From Serilophus lunatus (lineage: Eukaryota > Chordata > Aves > Passeriformes > Eurylaimidae): a DNA stretch of 64,000 bases. Positions 35,401 through 47,400 of this stretch are shown here, in pieces. Within the stretch, counting starts at the first letter, position 1, and every line of letters starts with the position of its first letter. The position numbers and the translations under genes are program-made. Location of the stretch: NCBI GenBank assembly GCA_013399895.1, contig VXBA01002679.1:31606-95605 (forward strand). The letters are read 5' to 3'. The notes under the pieces are model-generated. The model saw nothing but the letters and a program-made list of their open reading frames with translations. It searched no databases and had not been told where the DNA came from.

Positions 35401-38400
35401 ATTTAGCTCTGCCAGGAGCTCTTAGGAGAATGTGCTTGTTTCCTTCAGCAGCCCCTGAACATTACCTGACCACTGCCATTTGCTGCCTTCATTTGACATT
35501 AAGGAATTAGAAAAGGAAATCCAAAAAGCTGCAGGAAAAGGGGGTCAAATCCATGCAGCCATCAGCACAGTTGGAGGTCACACGAGCTCCGGAGTTGCCT
35601 CAGCAGTGTAATATCCATGACATTGTGACTAATGCCCATTAAATAACTCCCATTTATGGCTAGAACTAGCAAAATAAAAAGAAGTCTTATATCACTGGAG
35701 CAAAGGTGCTGAGACTTAAAGGTCTAGAGCAGGGGTCTTCAAACTTTTTAAACAGGGGGCCGGTTCACTGTCCCTCAGACACTGTTGGGGGCCGGACTAC
35801 AGTTTGGAAAAAAATGAACGAATTCCTATGCACACTGCACATATTTTATTTGTAGTAGTGCATAAAAAACAGGAAAAAGAATGCAATATTTAAAATGAAG
35901 AACAATTGTAATCAACAAAAACAAGTAATATTTCAATGTGAACTATGGGCCTGCTTTTGGCTAATGAGATGGTCAGTGTTAGGTTCNCCGTATGCGGCCC
36001 GCGGGCCGTAGTTTGAGGACCCCTGGTCTAGAGAATCACAGAAAGCTTAAGCACCAGGCCAACGCTTGGCTAAAATTTTCCACGGCTGCTGCTTCCAATT
36101 TGCAGGGTTGCTGGCGCTGGAGATTTTAATGAGACTTCCATGATACTTGGTACCAGTCTTAAAGCCAGCCTGCTTCTTGGAGCCAGGTTATATGGTTGGA
36201 GGTTCTTTTACTGTAGTGGAAATAAAAACTCCGAGCCAAGCTCTGCCAGCTGCAGTGCAAAGCTCAGAAGTGTGCACCCTGCTAACACAAAATCCAGGTC
36301 AGGAACCCTGCTCCTCAGGGATGAGTTCCTGAGGATGTGGAATGGCCAATGCTGAATTTAGTCCTCTGAGTGGCACAACAGGGACGTGCTGCCAGGGACA
36401 GCCATGTGCCAGGGCTTACACACTGCTGGCCAGAAGCAACAACACACTCACAGGGTTGAAAGCTTTGGTTTGTAACTTATGAGGTGCCTCAGTCTCCTAA
36501 ATAGGTTGTTTTACACAGCTCAGTGCCCACAGCAACGCTGAGGCACAGCTCTGGCCATAAACTAAAACACAAAATGTTCACATCTCCACGAGGAAGAGAT
36601 TCTTTCCATGGAGGTGGCAGAGCCCTGGAACAGCTGCCCAGGGAAGGTGTGGAGTCTCCCTCTCTGGAGACGTCCCAACCCCACCTGGACACATCCCTGT
36701 ATCCCCTGCTTTGGGTTACCCTGCCTAGGCATGGGGGTTGGCCTGGCTGATCTCTAGAGGTCCCTTCCAACCCTGACTGTACTGGGATCCTGTGACTGCT
36801 GCAGCTCCAGAGCCAAGGAGCTCAGCACCATGTCCCTCCTGCTGCTTTCACCACTCCCTGTCCAGCAGCTTTCTCACACAGAAAGTGCTGCTGGAGAAGG
36901 GCTTTATTATGACAATGGAATACTTTGCAGAAGAGGCTCTGTCACAAACTGGAACAGTTTTAATACAAATTGGTAGGGAACTGTTGCTCAGATTACATTT
37001 TTATCTAAGGTGATATTTTGCCTATTAATCCATAATAAAAAGGTAGGTATGTGTTTTTTTACTTTTTGCAAAAGCATTCTGGTTAGCTTTGAAACACTGA
37101 CACCTGAAAGTGGGAAACATCAGTTTTACAGTCCCTCAGCTGCTCCTGGCTCTGCAAACCCTTCTCCAGCTCTATTCCCCTCCCTGGACATGCTCCTGCC
37201 TCTCAATGTCCTTCTTGAAGTGAAGGAACTCTATTGCTTCTCTTTCCATTCCAACTAGGTAATAAACTTCCATATACAGAAAAAAACACACTGAATGTCA
37301 TTCTGTCCAATCCCTCTCCTTGGGAAAAACTGCAGATTCATTGAAACTTTCCTGGTACCAACTGTGCTGCAGCTCCTTTGCACCCTCCCCAGGCCAGGAG
37401 CTGAGTCAGAGCTTGTGCCAGAGGAGCCCCTTGGGAATAAAAAGAGATTTTAACAGGCATACAAATGGGGTGTGTGCTCAGGGACCTTGGGAACGTGGAA
37501 TTCAGAAGGAATTCAGTAACAGCACCACTCACCCCGGCAGGGGGCGAGGCAGCACCACAGGAATTTGGGGGATTTGGAATGAGACATTAACTCTAATCCC
37601 AAAACGCTCCGATGGCTGTGGCAGGAAATGCCCCCGGAACTGTTAAATCCAGCACTGAATGAGAACAGTACTTTTTACTGAAATTAGCTGTCTGCCCCAT
37701 GAAAATGGCCTTGAAGAAATGAAGGTTATTGTTGACCTCAGCTCCTTTTGAAATCCAAATTATTTAGCCCAAGGGGACCTGTGACAGGACGAGGATGGAC
37801 TAAAAAGCAGTGGCCATTCTCACAGGGCAGTGGAAGTTTGTTTCAGCTTTTAGTGTGTGCAACTCCAGCTCTCAGGGCTTTCTGAAGGACAAAATAAAAG
37901 ATCCATTCCAAACCAGGGTGCACTTTCTTTTTTAGCCTTTCTCCACTCTGCATGGGGATTTATACACTTCACAGCTATCCCTGCAGAGCTACCCCTCATG
38001 CCAAAATACAGGAGCACAAAATACCTAAACCTCAGAACCTCTACCCTACAGTGAAAGAAGGGAGTCAATTGTGGAGAGATCAAGAACAAAAATGGGTACT
38101 AGTCCCACTCCCAAATCCCCTTCAACAAAATAGCTTCTTGTTGTTTTGGGGTGTGTTTCCAGCTTTGAGTCTCTCACTCCCTGGACTGAAGGAAGCAGAG
38201 TGGGGACACAAAACACTCCTTGTGGGAGGGGAGACAGATCTCCCTAAGCCTTCCTGGCCATAAGGAAAACTCGCTGCAGGGCTCCAGACAGAGCGAGAGC
38301 TAAGCCTCCTCTGCCAGATTTATGCAGGAGGGAAGACTGAGAGCCAGAAAAAGCAGGAAGAGATAAGAGGACTTGTGGCTCTGCAAGCCCAATTCAGCAC

Positions 38401-41400
38401 AAATTCCATGGGGAAAGTCTGTATCATACCCAAGATGATATTTTTTGCATCAATCAGAGATGTATATTCCAAGGTCATTTCAAGAATTAGTTAAGTAAAC
38501 ACAGTTAACTGCTGCCACAGAGCTGATCTGCATCTCTAGCCCCAACCTCAGCATATACAAGGGAGTTTCAGATGATGAAAGAGCTGTAAGAGATGTTGGA
38601 TTAAATAGGAGAACTGGCAGCCAGTTCAGAGAGGTCGACTCCCAGAAACACAGCCCTGGTTTGCTCCTGAAGACCTCACACTGAGGAGCAAGGCATCAGG
38701 AAAGCTTCCTCAAAAAAAAAATGTAACACAGCATCTCTCTGTTGAAAACACACAATATGAAATGTTTCATATGAAGAAAAAATCTATCCTTTGCTGCCTT
38801 CACAGCTGCTGAAGAATTGCTAGTGAAGACAATAGTGATAAGACATCAGCAGGATCAGTCAACCAGATCCTAGATTTCTAGAGAATGGATGTGCCTACAG
38901 GTGATGTAGACCTGCTGGCACTCCGGCCCAGCAATGTTTCACTCCCCTGATGAAAAGGAGGCTACGCTGCTTCAGGACCGAAGACAAAGTCTGCTTGTTA
39001 TAAATAAAGCATTCAACAGAAATCAGAGAGCTTATCTGCTTGGAATCAACAAAGACACAAATAAATAGGTCAGTGGGTATTTCACACTTGACTGCTCTCT
39101 GCAAGAAGCTATTTTACCAAGAATCTAAGACACAACCATAATGTCCCAAGTAAAAGCACAGACCCCTTTTTAAAATTTCCTGTGGATCCCATTTTAGGTA
39201 ACAAATCCCTGGCAAAGCACTAAAACACTGTGTTCTACAAATATCAAAGAGAGGAAAATGGATGGGGAAGATCAAAACAGCTGCCTCCCAATCACACACC
39301 TGGGTGCAGATCCTTGATTTCACTCCCATCTCCAGCTAAGTCATCCCAGATTAGAGCACCAGAGTTGTTTGGCTTTAAACATCACATTAACATCAGTCTT
39401 CAGAGGCCTATTTCATATGGCAACTACAGACACTTTCAGAAGCTGCCAGAGATACCTGCACAGCTGCTGATGAGCTACTGCTTGCTGAGAAAATATTTCC
39501 CTCCCTTTGAGGAGGAAGGCTGGCGGATCCCACCTCAGCATTTGCTGTGTTTCGAAGGAAAGCAAATGTCAGGAGAGAAAGGAGCTGACTGAGCACAGCA
39601 TCAGTGAAGGGCAGCTGTACCCAAGGGAAAAGGAAGCCTCAAGGTCCTGGGAAGCTACTTAGGAAGGAGGTGGTTTGGGACACCAGGCAGTTCAGATGGT
39701 CACAGCAGGACATGGAGAAACAAGGAGCTGTTCCACACCACTGTTGTGGAAATACAGGAGCCCCAGCTCCCAGTTGTGCCCATGAAGAGCTGGTGTTAAG
39801 CAGTAAATGGGGGCATCTTGTGGCCAGCTGTAAAAATGTACATGAGTATCTTGATTTTTTCAGCACAAAAGGCTAATTGGGATAACTTCCATGAAAATTA
39901 AGAGGAAAATGTCCTGAAAATGCTTCATTTTACTGCCTTTGGGGGTTTAGCCTACCTCTTACATGAGGTTGCTTTTATCCTTCAGAGGGATTTGCAATAA
40001 GCTGTTTTGAAGCTTTCTCATTCCCACTATTCCACTTGCTACGAATATCCCACTCCCAAAGCCAGCCTAGCTTCCAGCTTTCCCTTTCCCTGCTACACAT
40101 TAATGCCCTCACAGTGTCCTGGGTTAGCTCCAGTTTGCACCTAGAAGCCCCTACACCAGGTGCCTGCAGCCATCAGACATATCCTGGGAGAAGGCTCACT
40201 TTAACACCAGTGAGCTGCATCAACAACCCTGCTCCTGCTCCAGCTTTTTATTCCAAATCCCTACCCAAAAAGTTTCAAAAAAATTATTTTGGCAATTCCC
40301 AAACATTTGTTTTGAGGAAATAACCGAAGTATTTTGACATATACAGATCCCAACTAGCTTTGGCTGAATGTCAGAATTTACCTCAGCTCAAAATGGTTTT
40401 GATTAGCTAGAAAAGACTTCATTTTGTCAATTCCATTAATTTTCTGTGTATTTTATATCATTCCAAAAAAACTGAAGCAAGGAGGTACAATCAGTATCCT
40501 CTTCTGTTTTCAAGGGCAGGGAGCATTTAGAAGCTGGGCAACTCGAACTTGACTAGGCAGGCAGCTAAGAAGAGATATGGTGCAGGAGCTATCCTGTTAT
40601 CCCAGTGCAATTCCCAGCACTGCTGATGTACAGAGGTAATGGCTAAGCACTACAAAGGAACAGTCCTGCTCTTCCTAAGCCATTTCTCTTACCCCAGCAG
40701 AGATGCTTGTCCTTGGCAGGCCCAGGAAGCCAAACTCTTGGCAAACAATTCCCAGTTGCTATAGATTAATTTTCTGTCAGCTGGGGTCTCTGATACAGCA
40801 GTGTGGAGGGCTGGACTGGCCTTTCCCCCTGGAGTCTGCTGTGGGATCACCTGGATATGTCTGGCTATAGTGTCAATCCCTACCTTTAGGTGTTTTAAAC
40901 TGTCCCTGGGAGTTATTTATGGTTCTCATTAAACACACAGGGCTCCTCTGCTCCTGGATAATCCCAGAGAGGCTGAATCAGAATATCCTGAGCTGGAACC
41001 CATAGGCCCTGCACAGACACCCCAACATTCCCCCCTGTCCCTGTTGTCCCAACCCTCCTGGAGCTCTGGCAGCCTTGGGGCCGTGCCCAAACCCTGGGGA
41101 GCCTGGGCAGTGCCTGACCACCCTCTGGGGGAAGAGCCTTTCCCTGAGATCCAGCCTGACCCTGCCTTGAACAGCTCCAGCCCTTCCCTGGGTCCTGTCA
41201 CTGCTCACACAGAGCAGAGGTCGGAGCTGCCCCTCCTGAGGAAGCTGCAGATGCCAATAGGGTCTGACATCAGTCTCCTCTTCTCCATCTGAAACAGCCC
41301 AGTGTCCTGAGCCACTTCTCATGTGGCCCCTCCAGACCCTCCACCACCCTCACATCCCTCCTTTGTACACTCTCCAACACCTTCATGTTCTTACACTGTG

Positions 41401-44400
41401 GTGCCCCAATTGCACACAGAATGCTTATTCCCTCTTCTTTCCCTTGCCACATGTATATCCTGTGGGCAAATCCAGAGGTAAAGGCACTTCCTGAACTGCT
41501 CAGAAGTGAGCAATTTGACTCAACTGTGACTCGCTGTGGACACAGCATTTGGTGATGACACACACATGTCCCAGCCTAAGTGTGGACACAGCCCTCCTCC
41601 CCTGTTTCCTTACAGCTCCCAGACCCCCACCCTAGAATCACCTGCCCAGCACAGACATTCTCCTCCCTCCCTCCCACCGTGGACTTTACACACATGGCTC
41701 AATGGGGCACACAGGAAACATGAATCCCTCTCCAGGCAGCTCCTACACCGAGCCCAGTACCTTGGCTGCCCCCAGCAAAGGCCAGGGCACTGTCCCCCAG
41801 GTCAGAGGGGTTCTCGGGGCGCCGCGGCGGCAGCGGCAGCAGCCTCTGCCCCTCCTCCAGCTCGGGGTGGGTGCGCACGGTCAGACACAGCGAGGGCCGC
41901 ACCAGGGCATCCTTCAGCAGAGCAGAGTCCAGCTCCTCTGCAGCTCTCTTGTTGAGCTCCACAATTTCATCCCCCACTTTCAGGCCTGCAACACAGAGGG
42001 GAACAAGTAAGACTTGCACTGCAGTGTTCCCCACAGACAGCAGCGAGTGTTTTGTGAAGTGCCTGTCTAGACACAAAGCAATAATTTAGGACTGCAAATC
42101 ATACTGAAATTTGATGGACTTTCGTGAGATCTCTTGCCTGGCTGGTACTCCAGTACCATCCCTAGGAACACAGTGCCCAGGAAGTCCCTCACAACACACC
42201 AGCAACAGGGTACCCCCTTTTCCTTCCAGGCTCTGTGCAAGGGAACAGCTGCTGTGCCACACACCACCCTACCCAACACACCACTCCTAAATAAATATAT
42301 CGAGGACAGAGTTGGACCTGTGAGGTGCTGCAAACAGGATGAGGGAAGGATAGAGCAGATAGTTCTTGTTCTTACTTTCCGTATGAGCAAAGGCTTCTAT
42401 TAGAAGTGGTCAACTACCTGGAGGAGAGAAAACGTGTCCTACTCTGCCAAGATTTATGGTGTAGGATTTCATACCTCCAGGGCTACCAGGGCTTCCCCTC
42501 TGGCCCTTCTTGAATCCTATCCTAGCACATGGATCTTCAAAAGGCAAATCTGAGCACTCAATAAGTTAGTTATGGGGTTTTTTTCACCCTGGTTTCAGGA
42601 ATCATTTATAGCAGGAGTGCCCAAGGGAAAAGGGATCTGCAGAGGAAACAGCTGATCCTGCACACTCCAGGGGCAAGGCAGCAATGCTGATGGACAATGT
42701 GCAGTCCTCTAAGGGGACAGGGGAAACCTGACATTCCCCACAGGCAGCTGGGCCCACCCTCTGACCAACAACAGCAAGCTGGACCAGGGTTTAATCCCAA
42801 ATAAACTTAAGGGGCAGGCAGGCAGCAGCAAGCCAGAGCACACCAGTGATGACAGTCCCAGATGTTGGACCATCCTGGTCACTGTCCTGGCATTTACAGG
42901 GATGACAGCTGGAATTTACAGGGTCCAAAGTGACCTGCCTTCATGCTGTGCACTCCTCTGGCTGGGCAGCCAAGCAAAGGATGAGTCTTGCCACCCCTAA
43001 AGCTTGGATGAAAGGCCAAACTTGATGAGCCTGAGCTGCGAGCAGAGCTCAGCTGCACCCTCCAGAAAACACAAACACATCCAAGAAAAATAGTGGGAGA
43101 GGCTAAAGAGATTCAGCCTTCTCTAGGAAAATGGAGATCTTTCTAAATACATGTAATTGCGCCCAGAAACTGTAGTGTGGTGTGCAGTTTTGGAGAAAAT
43201 ACAATGAACTAGATAGAACAGCTATAAAGTAAATGGACTGTAAAATCCTATTTGAAAGAAGGACAAAACAAGGCAAGTCAAGCATTTCCCATTATTTAAT
43301 TTATTCTACTTAGTGGTTCTGTGGCATAATAGTAGCACACTAATAGGCCTGAAATCATAAACATCATATCTGGGGCTTCATTTACTCTCTGTAATCCTTG
43401 ACTTGAATTATCTGGGATAAAGCATCATGTCTATCTCAGTACAATCAAGGACCTCAAATTCCAACAATAGAATGAATGTCTTGCTAACACAGAACAACAG
43501 AAGGACAAAGAGATAAATTTAAAAAAAAAAACTGGGAAAAAATAGTATTATTAGGAAAAAAATTAGAAAAAAATAACATTATTATTATTTTCTAATTGGA
43601 GAAAATATTTAAAATTAAATGCAGTATCTCATCTGGTGACACTCACTGTAGGAAGTGCAGTCAAATGGAGATATGCATGTAAATCACGGAAGGCAGAGAC
43701 AGTTTTCCTCCCTTCTTTCTGCTAACTCAGGGAATCTTGTCACAGTATCCTGCCAAGTGCTGTTTATACAGAAGTGGCTTTTCAGATCAATTCTGAAAAG
43801 CAACATAACCCTGAGTTTTTATCACATGTTATAGCTCTCCAGCCCCACAGGAGGCAGCCTGTGTTCATAGATCCAGTTAAATTGTTCTTCAAACCGTAAC
43901 TAAAGCAGAACAGGGAAGCCCTACTGAAACCCCTCTGCATTCTCACCATCACATTTGCTTTGCTCCCCACATGAAACCCACAGGGTTTCATTTCCCTGTG
44001 CCAGGCCGGCAGGGAGCCCCCCCAGCCCCTGTTCAGGGCTTTGGGCAAGATATCCATCCTGTTAGCCAGGGGATTGTATGGGGCCAAGGCAGGGTGACAA
44101 GGGACAGGAAAGATGGTCTTATCAAGCTTAACAGACACCCACAGCAGCCTCCAGAACCACCTACGTGGTTTGCTGAAGTGGGGGTGAGAGGTACATCTGC
44201 TGTTCCTCATCCCCTGACCACTGCTATTTCCTTCTCCATTTCTGCCTGCACAGTCCTGTCCCTGCACTGCCACTCCTGCCACACACACCAGCTCCATGTG
44301 CCAGGGGGTCACAAAACCAGCCATAGCAGTTTTCTGTCAGGATGGGGAGCTGGACTGGTTCAGCAGAGTGGCAGAGTCAGCACAAGGCCAAGGGATGGAC

Positions 44401-47400
44401 CAAATCAACTTTTGGAACAGCTTTTGGCAACCGCCAAGTGCTGAATAAGCTCTGCAAGACCGTATAACCCCTTGCCAAGAAAACTCTGAAGGTGTTTTTG
44501 AGGACTCTGCATACGCCAAGGGGTTACCAAGAGATGAGAATCTGCTCTAATCCTCAAGCTTCCCATGTTCTACTTCAAAACCTAGTTAGTTTTCAGCTGC
44601 TCAGCTCCCTGACCAGCCCATTCTGTGCAACAGCACTGGCACATCAGGAAGGGCAATGAATGGGAAAAGCAGTAAGGGCATGGCAGTGTCTGTGTTGGCC
44701 TCACTTGGATAAGCTGCGGTTAAACCATACCCTGCTCTGCCTTGGGATGAGCTGGCAGCCTAGTTATGCCTGCTGGCCTCTGGTCCAAGTGCTGCCATGT
44801 TTGCTGCAAAGGCTGAAAGCAAAACTAGAGGCAGCAATCCCAGCAAAGGGAGCACTACGATGCTTCCATTGTATGTTCATGCTGCAGTGACTGCCTCTGT
44901 TCCCCTTCCTGGCTGCAAGGGACATGCTGACCCTGCTACACACACAGCAACTCCAAACTGAGAGGTTGGCTGTGTAGCACAGCTGATCCCAAAAGCCTTG
45001 TATTCAGTAACCAAAAAGTCCCTGGTTGCTTTTGGACTGGGACCCTGGGTTGGTGTGTTTGTAAAGCTCCTACCCCACAAGCTCATGGTCTATACCAGGA
45101 TTAAACAAACAGTGACAAAACCACTTGGAGAAGTCTTTTACCTTTCTTGAAAGCCAGGCCTGTCTCCTTGACGCCGCTCACGTACAGCCGACGAACCCCT
45201 TCCTCCTCCACAGAGGACAGAGAGAAACCTGGGGAGATACCCAGAGAGCTGGTCAGGAAAAGTCTGTCCTAACAACCACGCACACTACCGCTCAGCCTGT
45301 GCTGTCCCTGCAGAGAACAGTCGGCAATCCCTCCCTTCTCCTGTTCCTTACACCTTTACAGACATTACAGGAAAGTTTAACAAAAACCTGAACTGAATTT
45401 CTGAGTTTATATATAAATCATCTACAGCCTCATTTGAGGATACCACAGCTGCAAAATATTAGAATAGATTTCCAACTGTCTCACCACAAAAAGTCCCTTC
45501 AGGAAGCCTTGGTGTTTCCAGACAAAAGCTGCACAGAGCTGTGGTTTGGGACACACCGACAGCAGCTGAGAGTTGGAGAGCTCTGGCTGATGTGCCACCC
45601 TGAACTCACACAAGACATAACATCTCCTGCTAAAACAGAGTGCTGACTTCCACTTTTTGAGATTTCTGGGTTAGGCAAGTTGGTAAAAATGCCACTTTCC
45701 CTTTTCCCCTTACTTCATTTTCAGCAGTTTATGGCACGACCTGTCATTTGCCAAATCTCAACTTGGTGCACATTTCATGCTACACAAGAGACCCGCAGAA
45801 CAGCCTCACAGTGGAAGTACTGACACAGCCCTGATTTAAACAGTGCAAATGGTACTGTTACATTTGGTTTGGGTGACTTTCGTGCCATTTGTGTGTGACA
45901 CTCTAAGATAACAATGTGTAAAGGAAATACAATGTGCCCAGTTAAATGTGGGATGTTTATTTACTGTTACTGGAGTTATCTAAAGCAGAACATTTGCCTT
46001 TCTGAAACTTCATTACTCCCTAAATGAGTGCAGGCAACCATTTGCTCTCTCTTTTTCTGACTAGAAAAACATTTACAAATCTCTGGAGGGAGTGACTTGT
46101 TTGACATGGAATCAGCCACCAGCCAGGAGGTGCAGATGTGCTGGGAGCCTATTTTGACTTTAGGACACCCTTCAAGTTGATCCTCATGGCTGAGAGTTAT
46201 TTTTTCATCCATGATTGAAAAAAAAAAAAAGGAAGAAGAAGAAAGGAGGGGGAGGAACGTGGCAGCCTAGAAGTGAGAAGCATATGGCCTTTTCTGACTT
46301 ACTGAGCTACTTGGAACCTGTATGTGAGCTCCTCAGGCTGAATCAAATGCAATTTGTGAAGCTCACTCAACATACCAGCTTTGGCAGAGAGAAAAACCCT
46401 CAACTAAAAGAAGCAGTTGTAAAATATATAGTAGTTATTGGCTGTCATCACCACAGTGCCTACCTGGAAAACCCTTATCCAGAAGCACAGTGGAACATGC
46501 CCAAGACTGCAGTTTGAGTCAGCCCAAATGATCAGTTCCTAATACCCTTCACCCTTTTGCAGCTGAAATGCTGGTTTGGAGCCAAACACCACAAAGTTAA
46601 AACCAGGCTGAGCTGCAGCTCAGGTTCTCACTGTGAGGAGATCAGCACATCCAGACAGTCCCAAGCTTTATCTCTCCTACAAGGAAAGGCTGAATTAGGA
46701 TTGTTCAGCCTGGAGAAGAGAAGGCTCCAGGGTGACCTAATTGTGGCCTTTCAGGACCTGAAGGGAAAGATGGAGAGAGACTACTTAAAAGGGCCTGGAA
46801 TGACAGAAGGGGCAATAGCTTCCCACTGCCAGAGGGCAGGTAAGATGGGATGTTAGGAAGAAATTCTTCCCTATGAGGGTGATGAGGCCCTGGCACAGGC
46901 TGCCCAACCCAAACCATTCTATAATTCTATGATTTCCCTGTGAATCTCTGCCTGCTTCAATCCACCAGGTCTAAATGCACACAGTTGCTTTTTAATGTCT
47001 TTCAGTCATAAATGCCCCCATAAATCTTGAGCAGTTACTCCTGGCAGAAAGGATGTAAGGAGCAATTACACACGCTGTGGTCAGCTTTAAGAGACGAGAG
47101 ATGGGGAACTGGCAACAGCCTGGAATTGGTCATCTCACAAACACACTTAACCCCCCCCATCCCAGGCAGGGTATGTGACCATATCCTGAGCATGGATAAA
47201 ACTGTTTTATTTCCACAGATGTGACAGTGGCTGGATCTCATACGCAGTTTGCAGCAGCAGCATGGCTGTGCCACGGCAGTGCCAGTGCTTTTGCTGGCAC
47301 CCAGATGAGAAAAAAGTCACCCAGATGAGAAACACCTCAGCTCTGTGTGTGTGTGTGTGTGCAGCCTGTACATACACACGTAGAGCTGGAATTACATTTT

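Larger units (their letters stand above)
33194..41760 (-). other. TIAM1: TIAM1 large intron (8567 nt)
   Basis: The donor is GTACTG and the acceptor AATTTCAG. It contains a hAT element at 35.7-36.0 kb, a plus-strand CR1 at 36.55-36.8 kb and a minus-strand CR1 at about 40.96-41.41 kb. I see nothing in the remaining stretches. Confidence 0.9.

Noticed and set aside
43085..43450. Possible very old LINE remnant
   Set aside because: Only scattered words resemble CR1 or L2; there is not enough to name it without a profile search.
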